From assembly GCF_047495875.1 (NCBI RefSeq), contig NC_092497.1, positions 29,765,889 through 29,829,888 of the forward strand: DNA of 64,000 bases, in the 5' to 3' direction. The position numbers and the translations under genes were made by a program. This stretch comes from Pithys albifrons albifrons. Lineage: Eukaryota; Chordata; Aves; Passeriformes; Thamnophilidae. The notes beneath the pieces are model-generated. The model searched no databases. It worked only from the letters and a program-made list of their open reading frames with translations, and was not told the origin of the DNA. Shown piece by piece: positions 22,811 through 34,392 of the stretch (its first letter is position 1; each line of letters starts with the position of its first letter).

Positions 22811-25800
22811 CTTCCCAAACCTTCCCTTCCCAAACCTTCCCTTCCCAAACCTTCCCTTCCCTTCCCAAACCTTCCCTTCCCTTCCCTTCCCAAACCTTCC
22901 CTTCCCAAACCTTCCCTTCCCAAACCTTCCCTTCCCAAACCTTCCCTTCCCTTCCCAAACCTTCCCTTCCCAAACCTTCCCAAACCTTCCCTTCCCAAAC
23001 CTTCCCTTCCCAAACCTTCCCTTCCCTTCCCAAACCTTCCCTTCCCAAACCTTCCGAAACCTTCCGAAACCTTCCCAAACCTTCCCAAACCTTCCCAAAC
23101 CTTCCCAAACCTTCCCTTCCCTTCCCTTCCACAAACCTTCCCTTCCCAAACCTTCCCTTCCCTTCCCAAACCTTCCCTTCCCTTCCCTTCCCTTCCCTTC
23201 CCTTCCCTTCCCTTCCCTTCCCTTCCCTTCCCTTCCTTCCCTTCCCTTCCCTTCCCTTCCCTTCCCTTCCCTTCCCCTTCCCTTCCCTTCCCAAACCTTC
23301 CCAAACCTTCCCTTCCCTTCCCAAACCTTCCCAAACCTTCCCAAACCTTCCCAAACCTTCCCAAACCTTCCCTTCCCAAACCTTCCCTTCCCTTCCCTTC
23401 CCTTCCCTTCCCTTCCCTTCCCTTCCCTTCCCTTCCCTTCCCTTCCGAAACCTTCCCAAACCTTCCCAAACCTTCCCAAACCTTCCCAAACCTTCCCAAA
23501 CCTTCCCAAACCTTCCCAAACCTTCCCTTCCCTTCCCAACCTTCCCTTCCCAAACCTTCCCTTCCCAAACCTTCCCTTCCCAAAACTTCCCTTCCCAAAC
23601 CTTCCCTTCCCTTCCCAAACCTTCCCTTCCCAAACCTTCCCTTCCCTTCCCTTCCCTTCCTTCCCTTCCCTTCCCTTCCCTTCCCTTCCCTTCCCTTCCC
23701 TTCCCTTCCCTTCCCTTCCCTTCCCTTCCCCTTCCCTTCCCTTCCCTTCCCTTCCTTCCCTTCCCTTCCCTTCCCTCCCTTCCCTTCCCTTCCCTTCCCT
23801 TCCCTTCCCTTCCCAAACCTTCCCTCCCTTCCCTTCCCTTCCCAAACCTTCCCAAACCTTCCAAACCTTCCCAAACCTTCCCTTCCCAAACCTTCCCTTC
23901 CCAAACCTTCCCTTCCCTTCCCAAACCTTCCCTTCCCTTCCCTTCCACAAACCTTCCCTTCCCAAACCTTCCCTTCCCTTCCCAAACCTTCCCTTCCCTT
24001 CCTCTTCCCTTCCCAAACCTTCCCTTCCCTTCCCAAACCTTCCCTTCCTTCCCTTCCTTTCCCTTCCCTTCCCTTCCCTTCCCTTCCCTTCCCTTCCCAA
24101 ACCTTCCCTTCCCTTCCCTTCCCTTCCCTTCCCTTCCTTCCCTTCCTCCCTTCCCTTCCCTTCCCTTCCTTCCCTTCCCTTCCCTTCCCTTCCCTTCCCT
24201 TCCCTTCCCTTCCCTTCCCTTCCCTTCCCTTCCCTTCCCTTCCCTTCCCTTCCCTTCCCTTCCCTTCCCTTCCCTTCCCTTCCCTTCCCTTCCCTTCCCT
24301 TCCTCCCTTCCCTTCCCTTCCCTTCCCTTCCCTTCCCTTCCCGAACCTTCCCTTCCCTTCCCTTCCCTTCCTTCCCTTCCCTTCCTTCCCTTCCCTTCCC
24401 TTCCCTTCCCAAACCTTCCCTTCCCTTCCCTTCCCTTCCCTTCCCTTCCCGAACCTTCCCTTCCTTCCCTTCCCTTCCCTTCCCTTCCCTTCCCTTCCCT
24501 TCCCTTCCCAAACCTTCCCAAACCTTCCCAAACCTTCCCAACCTTCCCAAACCTTCCCAAACCTTCCCTTCCCAAACCTCCCTTCCCAAACCTTCCCTTC
24601 CCTTCCCAAACCTTCCCTTCCCAAACCTTCCCTTCCCAAACCTTCCCTTCCCTTCACAAACCTTCCCTTCCCAAATCTTCCCTTCCCTTCCCAAACCTTC
24701 CTTCCCTTCCTTCCCTTCCCTTCCCTTCCCTTCCCTTCCCTTCCCTTCCCTTCCCTTCCTTCCCTCCCTTCCCTTCCCTTCCCTTCCCTTCCCTTCCCTT
24801 CCCTTCCCTTCCCTTCCCTTCCTTCCCTTCCCTTCCCTTCCCTTCCCTTCCCTTCCCTTCCCTTCCCTTCCCTTCCCTTCCCTTCCCTTCCCTTCCCTTC
24901 CCTTCCTTCCCTTCCCTTCCCTTCCCTTCCCTTCCCTTCCCTTCCCAAACCTTCCCAAACCTTCCCAAACCTTCCAAACCTTCCCAAACCTTCCCAAACC
25001 TTCCCAAACCTTCCTTCCCAAACCTTCCCAAACCTTCCCTTCCAGAACCTTCCCTTCCCTTCCAGAACCTTCCCTTCCCTTCCAGAACCTTCCCTTCCCT
25101 TCCTTCCCTTCCCTTCCCTTCCCTTCCCTTCCCTTCCCTTCCCTTCCCTTTCCCTTCCCTTCCCTTCCCTTCCCTTCCCTTCCCTTCCCTTCCCTTCCCT
25201 TCCCTTCCCTTCCCTTCCTTCCCTTCCCTTCCCTTCCCTTCCCTTCCCTTCCCTTCCCTTCCCTCCCTTCCCTCCCTTCCCTTCCCTTCCCTTCCCTTCC
25301 CAAACCTTCCCAAACCTTCCCAAACCTTCCCAAACCTTCCCAAACCTTCCCAAACCTTCCCAAACCTTCCCAAACCTTCCCCTTCCCCAAACTTCCCTTC
25401 CCAAACCTTCCCTTCCCAAAACTTCCCTTCCCAAACCTTCCCTTCCCTTCCCAAACCTTCCCTTCCCAAACCTTCCCTTCCCTTCCCTTCCCTTCCCTTC
25501 CCTTCCTTCCCTTCCCTTCCCTTCCCTTCCCTTCCCTTCCCTTCCCTTCCCTTCCCAAACCTTCCCAAACCTTCCCAAACCTTCCAAACCTTCCCAAACC
25601 TTCCCTTCCCAAACCTTCCCTTCCCAAACCTTCCCTTCCCTTCCCAAACCTTCCCTTCCCTTCCCTTCCACAAACCTTCCCTTCCCAAACCTTCCCTTCC
25701 CTTCCCAAACCTTCCCTTCCCTTCCCTTCCCTTCCCAAACCTTCCCTTCCCTCCCAAACCTTCCCTTCCTTCCCTTCCTTTCCCTTCCCTTCCCTTCCCT

Positions 25801-27699
25801 TCCCTTCCCTTCCCTTCCTTCCCTTCCCCTTCCCCTTACCCTTCCCTTCCCTTCCCTTCCCTTCCCTTCCCTTCCCTTCCCTTCCCTTCCCTTCCCTTCC
25901 CTTCCCTTCCCTTCCCTTCCCTTCCCTTCCTTCCCTTCCCTTCCCTTCCCTTCCTTCCCTTCCCTTCCCTTCCCTTCCCTTCCCTTCCTTCCCTTCCATA
26001 CCTTCCCTTCCCTTCCCTTCCCTTCCCTTCCCTTCCCTTCCTTCCCTTCCCTTCCCTTCCCTTCCCTTCCCTTCCCTTCCCTTCCCTTCCCTTCCCTTCC
26101 CTTCCCTTCCCTTCCCTTCCCTTCCCTTCCTTCCCTTCCCTTCCCTTCCCTTCCCTTCCCTTCCCTTCCCTTCCCTTCCCTTCCCTTCCCTTCCCTTCCT
26201 TCCCTTCCCAAACCTTCCCAAACCTTCCCAAACCCTTCCCAAACCAACCCTTCCCAACCTCCCAAACCTACCCTACCCCTTCCCAACAACTTCCCTTCCC
26301 AAACTTCCATCCCAAACCAACCCTTCCCAAACCTTCCCTTCCCTTCCCTTCCAAACCTTCCCTTCCCATCCCTTCCCAAACCTTCCTTCCCTTCCCTTCC
26401 CTTCCCTTCCCTTCCCTTCCCTTCCATCCTCCCTTCCCTTCCCTTCCCTTCCTTCCCTTCCCTTCCCTTCCCTTCCTTCCCTTCCCTTCCCTTCCCTTCC
26501 CTTCCCTTCCCTCCTTCCCTTCCTTCCCTTCCCTTCCCTTCCCTTCCCTTCCCTTCCCTTCCCTTCCCTTCCCTTCCCTTCCCTTCCCTTCCCTTCCCTT
26601 CCCTTCCCTTCCCTTCCCTTCCCTTCCCTCCCTTCCCTCCCTTCCCTTCCCTTCCCTTCCCTTCCCTTCCCTTCCCTTCCCAAACCTTCCCTTCCCAACC
26701 TTCCATCCCAAACCTTCCCTACCAAACCTCCCTTCCCAAACCTTCCCTTCCCAAACCTCCCTTCCCTTCCCAACCTTCCCTTCCCTTCCCAAACCTTCCC
26801 TTCCCAAACCTTCCCTTCCCTTCCCTTCCCAAACCTTCCCAAACCTTCCCAAACCTTCCCAAACCTTCCCTTCCCAAACCTTCCCTTCCCAAACCTCCCA
26901 AACCTTCCTTCCCTTCCCTTCCCTACCCTTCCCTTCCCTTCCCTTCCCTTCCCTTCCCTTCCCTTCCCTTCCCTTCCTTCCCTTCCCTTCCCTTCCCTTC
27001 CCTTCCCTTCCCTTCCCTCCCTTCCCTTCCCTTCCCTTCCCTTCCCTTCCCTTCCCTTCCCTCCCTTCCCTTCCCTTCCCTTCCCTTCCCTTCCCTTCCC
27101 TTCCCTTCCCTTCCCTTCCTTCCCTTCCCTTCCCTTCCCTTCCCAAACCTTCCCAAACCTTCCCAAACCTTCCCAAACCTTCCCAAACCTTCCCAAACCT
27201 TCCCTCCCAAACCTTCCCAAACCTTCCCTTCCCTTCCCAAAACTTCCCTTCCCAAACCTTCCCTTCCCAAACCTTCCCTTCCCAAACCATCCCTTCCCTT
27301 CCCTTCCCAAACCTTCCCTTCCCTTCCCTTCCCAACCTTCCCTTCCCAAACCTTCCCTTCCCAAACCTTCCCTTCCCTTCCCTTCCCTTCCCTTCCATTC
27401 CCTTCCCTTCCCTTCCCTTCCCTTCCCTTCCCTTCCCTTCCCTACCTTCCCTTCCCTTCCCTTCCATTCCTTCCCTTCCCTTCCCTTCCCTTCCCTTCCC
27501 TTCCCTACCTCCCTTCCCTTCCCTTCCCCTCCCTTCCCTTCCCTTCCCTTCCCTTCCCTTCCTTCCCTTCCCTTCCCAAACCTTCCCTTCCCAAACCTTC
27601 CCTTCCCTTCCCAAACCTTCCCTTCCCAAACCTTCCCTTCCCTTCCCAAACCTTCCCAACCTTCCCAAACCTTCCCAAACCTTCCCAAACTTCCCAAAC

Positions 27700-30600
27700 C
27701 TTCCCAAACCTTCCCTTCCCAAACCTTCCCTCCCAAACCTTCCCTTCCCAAACCTTCCTTCCCTTCCCAAACCTTCCCTCCCAAACCTTCCCTTCCCAAA
27801 CCTTCCCTTCCCCAAACCTTCCCTTCCCTTCCCTTCCCAAACCTTCCCAAACCTTCCCTTCCCTTCCCTTCCCTTCCCTTCCCAAACCTTCCCTTCCCTT
27901 CCCAAACCTTCCCTTCCCAAACCTTCCCTTCCCAAACCTTCCCTTCCCAAACCTTCCCTTCCCTTCCCAAACCTTCCCTTCCCAAACCTTCCCTTCCCAA
28001 ACCTTCCCTTCCCAAACCTTCCCTTCCCAAACCTTCCCTTCCCTTCCCAAACCTTCCCTTCCCAAACCTTCCCTTCCCAACCTTCCCTTCCCAAACCTTC
28101 CCTTCCCAAACCTTCCCAAACCTTCCCAAACCTTCCCTTCCCAAACCTTCCCTTCCCAACCTTCCCTTCCCAAACCTTCCCTTCCCAAACCTTCCCAAAC
28201 CTTCCCAAACCTTCCCTTCCCTTCCCTTCCCTTCCCTTCCCTTCCCAAACCTTCCCTTCCCTTCCCAAACCTTCCCTTCCCAAACCTTCCCTTCCCAAAC
28301 CTTCCAAAACCTTCCCAAAGCTTCCCAAACCTTCCCAAACCTTCCCTTCCTAAACCGTCCCTTCCCTTCCCAAATCTTCCCTTCCCAAACCTTCCCTTCC
28401 CTTCCCAACCTTCCCTTCCCAAACCTTCCCTTCCCTTCCCTCCCAAACCTTCCCTCCCTTCCCAAACCTTCCCTTCCCAAACCTTCCCTTCCCTTCCCAA
28501 ACATTCCCTTCCCAAACATTCCCTTCCCTTCCCTTCCCTTCCCTTCCCTCCCTTCCTTCCTTCCTTCCCTTACCCTTCCCTTCCCTTCCCTTCCCTTCCC
28601 TTCCCTTCCCTTCCTTCCCTTCCCTTCCCTTCCTTCCTTCCCTTCCCTTCCCTTCCCTTCCCTTCCCTTCCCTTCCCATCCTTCCCTTCCCTTCCCTTCC
28701 CTTCCCTTCCCTTCCCTTCCTTCCCTTCCCTTCCCCTTCCCACCAACCTCCCAAACCTTCCCAAACCTTCCAAACCTTCCCAAACCTTCCCAAACCTTCC
28801 CAAACCTTCCCAAACCTTCCCTTCCCTTCCAAACCTTCCCAAACCTTCCAAACCTTCCCTTCCCTTCCCAAACCTTCCCTTCCCTTCCCTTCCCAAACCT
28901 TCCCAAACCTTCCCAAACCTTCCCAAACCTTCCCAAACCTTCCCAAACCTTCCCAAACCTTCCCAAACCTTCCCTTCCCAAACCTTCCCTTCCCAAACCT
29001 TCCCTTCCCTTCCCAAACCTTCCCTTCCCTTCCCTTCCCAAACCTTCCCTTCCCTTCCCAACCTCCCTTCCCTTCCCTTCCCTTCCCTTCCCTTCCCTTC
29101 CTTCCCTTCCCTTCCCTTCCCTTCCCTTCCCTTCCCTTCCCTTCCTTCCCTTCCCTTCCCTTCCCTTCCCTTCCCTTCCCTCCCTTCCCAACCTTCCCTT
29201 CCCTTCCAGAACCTTCCCTTCCCTTCCCTTCCCTTCCAGAACCTTCCCTTCCCTTCCCTTCCCGAACCTTCCCTTCCCTTCCAGAATCTTCCCTTCCCTT
29301 CCCTTCCCTTCCCTTCCCTTCCCTTCCCTTCCCTTCCCTTCCCTTCCCTTCCCTTCCCTTCCCTTCCCTTCCCTTCCCTTCCCTTCCCTTCCCTTCCCTT
29401 CCCTCCCTTCCCTTCCCTTCCCTTCCTTCCCTTCCCTTCCCTTCCCTTCCCTTCCCTTCCCTTCCAGAACCTTCCCTTCCCTTCCCTTCCCATCCCTTCC
29501 CAAACCTTCCCCAAACCTTCCCAAACCTTCCCAAACCTTCCCAAACCTTCCCAAACCTTCCCAAACCTTCCTCCCTTCCCAAACCTTCCCTTCCCTTCCC
29601 AAACCTTCCCTTCCCAAACCTTCCCTCCCAAAACTTCCCTTCCCAAACCTTCCCTTCCCTTCCCAAACCTTCCATCCCAAACCTTCCCTTCCCTTCCCTT
29701 CCTTCCCTTCCCTTCCCTTCCCTTCCCTTCCCTTCCCTTCCCTTCCCTTCCCTTCCCTTCCCTTCCTTCCCTTCCCTTCCTTCCCAACCTTCCCAAACCT
29801 TCCCAAACCTTCCCAAACCTTCCCAAACCTTCCCAAACCTTCCCAAACCTTCCCTTCCCAAACCTTCCCTCCCAAACCTTCCTTCCCAAACTCCCTTCCC
29901 TTCCCAAACCTTCCCTTCCCTTCCCTTCCACAAACCTTCCCTTCCCAAACCTTCCCTTCCCTTCCCAAACCTTCCCTTCCCTTCCCTTCCCTTCCCTTCC
30001 CAACCTTCCCTTCCCTCCCAAACCTTCCCTTCCTCCCATCCTTCCCTTCCTTCCCTTCCCTTCCCTTCCCTTCCCTTCCCTTCCCTTCCCTTCCCTCCCT
30101 TCCCTTCCCTTCCCTTCCCTCCCTTCCCTTCCCTTCCCTTCCCTTCCCTTCCCTTCCCTTCCCTTCCCTCCCTTCCCTCCTCCCTTCCCTTCCCTTCCCT
30201 TCCCTTCCCTTCCTTCCCTTCCCTTCCCTTCCCTTCCCTTCCTTCCCTTCCCTTCCCTTCCCTTCCCTTCCCTTCCCCTTCCCTTCCCTTCCCTTCCCTT
30301 CCCTCCCTTCCCTTCCCCCCCTTCCCTTCCCTTCCCCAACCCTTCCCAAACCTTCCCAAACCTTCCCAAACCTTCCCAAACCTTCCCAAACCTTCCCAAA
30401 CCTTCCCAAACCTTCCCCAAACCTACCTCCCAAACCTTCCCTTCCCAAAACTTCCCTTCCCAAACCTTCCCTTCCCTTCCCAAACCTTCCCTTCCCAAAC
30501 CTTCCCTTCCCTTCCCTTCCCTTCCCTTCCCTTCCCTTCCCTCCCTTCCCTTCCCTTCCCTTCCCTTCCCTTCCCTTCCCTTCCCTTCCCAAACCTTCCC

Positions 30601-33600
30601 AAACCTTCCCAAACCTTTCCAAACCTTCCCAAACCTTCCCTTCCCAAACCTTCCCTTCCCAAACCTTCCCTTCCTTCCCAAACCTTCCCATCCCTTCCCT
30701 TCCACAAACCTTCCCTTCCCAAACCTCCCTTCCCTTCCCAAACCTTCCCTTCCCTTCCCTTCCCTTCCCAAACCTTCCCTTCCCCTTCCCAAACCTTCCC
30801 TTCCTTCCCTTCCTTTCCCTTCTCCTTCCCTTCCCTTCCCTTCCCTTCCCTTCCCTTCCCTTCCTCCTTCCCTTCCCTTCCCTTCCCTTCCCTTCCCTTC
30901 CCTTCCCTTACCCTTCCCCCTTCCCCTTCCCTTCCCTTCCCTTCCTCCCATCCCTTCCCTTCCCTTCCCTTCCCTTCCCTTCCCTTCCTTCCCTTCCCTT
31001 CCCTTCCCTTCCCTTCCCTTCCCTTCCCTTCCCTCCCTTCCCTCCCTTCCCTTCCCTTCCCTTCCCTTCCCTTCCCTTCCCTTCCCTCCCTTCCCTCCCT
31101 TCCCTTCCCAAACCTTCCCTTCCCTTCCCTTCCCTTCCCAAACCTTCCCAACCTTCCAAACCTTCCAAACCTTCCCTTCCCAACCTTCCCAAACCTTCCC
31201 TTCCCTTCCCAAAACTCCCTTCCCAAACCTTCCCTTCCCAAACCTTCCCTCCCAAACCTTCCCTTCCCTTCCCTTCCCAAACCTTCCCTTCCCTTCCCTT
31301 CCCAAACCTTCCCTTCCCAAACCATCCCATCCCAACCCTTCCTCCCTTCCCTTCCCTTCCCTTCCCTCCCTTCCCTTCCCTTCCCTTCCCTTCCCTTCCC
31401 TTCCCTTCCCTTCCCTTCCCTTCCCTTCCTTCCCTCCTTCCCTTCCCTTCCCTTCCTTCCCTTCCCTTCCCTTCCCTTCCCTTCCCTTCCCTTCCCTCCC
31501 TTCCCTTCCCTTCCCTTCCCTTCCCTTCCCTTCCCTTCCCTTCCCTTCCCTTCCCTTCCCTTCCCTTCCCTTCCCTTCCCTCCCTTCCCTTCCCTTCCCT
31601 TCCCTTCCCTTCCCTTCCCTTACCCTCCCTTCCCTGCCTCCTTCCCTTCCCCCTTCCCTCCCTTCCCTTCCCTTCCTTCCCTTCCCCCTCCCAAACCTTC
31701 CCTTCCCAACCTTCCCTTCCCAACCTCCTTCCCAAACCTTCCCTTCCCAAACCCTCCCATCCCAAACCTTCCCTTCCCTTCCCAAACCTTCCCTTCCCTT
31801 CCCAAACCTTCCCTTCCCAAACCTTCCCTTCCCTTCCCTTCCCAAACCTTCCCAAACCTCCCCAAACCTTCCCAAACCTTCCCTTCCCAAACCTTCCCTC
31901 CCAAACCTTCCAAACCTCCCTCCCCTTCCCTTCCCTTCCCTTCCTCCCTTCCCTTCCCTTCCCTCCTTCCCTTCCCTTCCTTCCCTTCCCTTCCCTTCCC
32001 TTCCCTTCCTCCCTTCCCTTCCTTCCCTTCCTTCCTTCCCTTCCCTTCCCTTCCCTTCCCTTCCTTCCCTTCCCTTCCCTTCCCTTCCCTTCCCTTCCCT
32101 TCCCTTCCCTTCCCTCCCTTCCCTTCCCTTCCCTTCCCAAACCTTCCCAAACCTTCCCAACCTCCAAACCTTCCCAAACCTTCCCAAACCTCCCAAACCT
32201 CCAAACCTTCCCTTCCCAAACCTTCCCAAACCTCCCTTCCCTCCCAAAACTTCCCTTCCCAAACCTTCCCTTCCCAAACCTTCCTTCCCAAACCTTCCCT
32301 CCCTCCCTTCCCAAACCTTCCCTTCCCTTCCCTTCCCAAACCTTCCCTTCCCAAACCTCCCAACCCAAACCTTCCCTTCCCTTCCCTTCCCTCCCTTCCC
32401 CTTCCCTCCTTCCCTTCCCTTCCCTTCCCTTCCCTTCCCTTCCCTTCCCTTCCCTTCCCTTCCCTTCCCTTCCCTTCCCTTCCCTTCCCTTCCCTTCCTT
32501 CCCTTCCCTTCCCTTCCCTTCCCTTCCCTTCCTTCCCTTCCTTCCCTTCCCTTCCCAAACCTCCCTTCCCAAACCTTCCCTTCCCTACCCAAACCTTCCC
32601 TTCCCAAACCTTCCCTCCTTCCCAAACCTTCCCAAACCTTCCCAAACCTTCCCAAACCTCCCAACCTTCCCAAACCTTCCCAAACCTTCCCTTCCCAAAC
32701 CTTCCCTTCCCAACCTTCCCTTCCCAAACCTTCCCTTCCTTCCCAAACCTTCCCTTCCCAAACCTTCCCTTCCCAAACCTTCCCTTCCCAAACCTTCCCT
32801 CCCTTCCCCCCAAACCTTCCCAAACCTTCCCCTTCCCTTCCCTTCCCTACCCTTCCCAACCTTCCCTTCCCATCCCAAACCTTCCCTTCCCCAAACCTTC
32901 CCTTCCCAAACCTTCCCTTCCCAAACCTTCCCTTCCCTCCCAAACCTTCCCTTCCCAAACCTTCCCTTCCCAAACCTTCCCTTCCCAAACCTTCCCTTCC
33001 CAAACCTTCCCTTCCCTTCCCAAACCTTCCCTTCCCAAACCTTCCCTTCCCTTCCCTTCCCTTCCCAAACCTTCCTTCCCAAACCTTCCCAAACCTTCCC
33101 AAACCTTCCCTTCCCAAACCTTCCCTTCCCAAACCTTCCCTTCCCAAACCTTCCCTTCCCAAACCTTCCCAAACCTTCCCAAACCTTCCCTTCCCTTCCC
33201 TTCCCTTCCCTTCCCAAACCTTCCCTTCCCTTCCCAAACCTTCCCTTCCCAAACCTTCCCTTCCCAAACCTTCCAAAACCTTCCCAAAGCTTCCCAAACC
33301 TTCCCAAACCTTCCCTTCCTAAACCGTCCCTTCCCTTCCCAAATCTTCCCTTCCCAAACCTTCCCTTCCCTTCCCAAACCTTCCCTTCCCAAACCTTCCC
33401 TTCCCTTCCCTTCCCAAACCTTCCCTTCCCTTCCCAAACCTTCCCTTCCCAACCTTCCCTTCCCTTCCCAAACATTCCCTTCCCAAACATTCCCTTCCCT
33501 TCCCTTCCCTTCCCTTCCCTTCCCTTCCCTTCCCTTCCCTTCCCTTCCCTTCCTTCCCTTCCCTTCCCTTCCCTTCCCTTCCCTTCCCTTCCCTTCCCTT

Positions 33601-34292
33601 CCCTTCCCTTCCCTTCCCTTCCCTTCCCTTCCCTTCCCTTCCCTTCCTTCCCTTCCCTTCCCTTCCCTTCCCTTCCCTTCCCTTCCCTTCCCTTCCCTTC
33701 CCTCCTTCCCTTCCCAAACCTTCCAAACCTTCCCAACCTTCCAAACCTTCCCAAACCTTCCCAAACCTTCCCAAACCTTCCCAAACCTTCCCAAACCTTC
33801 CCTTCCCTTCCCAAACCTTCCCAAACCTTCCCAAACCTTCCCTTCCCTTCCAAACCTTCCCTTCCCTTCCCTTCCCAAACCTTCCCAAACCTTCCCAAAC
33901 CTTCCCAAACCTTCCCAAACCTTCCCAAACCTTCCCAAACCTTCCCAAACCTTCCCTTCCCAAACCTTCCCTTCCCAAACCTTCCCTTCCCTTCCCAAAC
34001 CTTCCCTTCCCTTCCCTTCCCAAACCTTCCCTTCCCTTCCCAAACCTTCCCTTCCTTCCCTTCCCTTCCCTTCCCTTCCCTTCCCTTCCCTTCCCTTCCC
34101 TTCCCTTCCCTTCCCTTCCCTTCCCTTCCCTTCCCTTCCCTTCCCTTCCCTTCCTTCCCAAACTTCCCTTCCCTTCCAGAACCTTCCCTTCCCTTCCCTT
34201 CCCTTCCAGAACCTTCCCTTCCCTTCCCTTCCCGAACCTTCCCTTCCCTTCCAGAATCTTCCCTTCCCTTCCCTTCCCTTCCCTTCCCTTCC
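27700..34292. repeat. 4.97-kb direct duplication inside the satellite
   Basis: Rare variants recur in order at a constant spacing: 'aaagcttccc' 28317 and 33286, 'acattccc' 28501 and 33472, 'agaatcttccc' 29283 and 34253, giving offsets of 4969, 4971 and 4970. 'taaaccgtcccttccc' follows 'aaagcttccc' in both. The near-absence of net indels over a kilobase suggests a recent duplication, or an assembly that placed one sequence twice. The second copy runs into the N gap. Confidence 0.75.
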
Positions 34293-34392
34293 NNNNNNNN
34301 NNNNNNNNNNNNNNNNNNNNNNNNNNNNNNNNNNNNNNNNNNNNNNNNNNNNNNNNNNNNNNNNNNNNNNNNNNNNNNNNNNNNNNNNNNNN
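34293..34392. other. Assembly gap (100 N)
   Basis: Exactly 100 N's, the usual placeholder for a gap of unknown size. It follows a pure TTCCC block and precedes irregular sequence ('tccctatcccagaacc'). The true length of the satellite, and whether both sides are really adjacent, cannot be known from this window. Confidence 0.98.
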
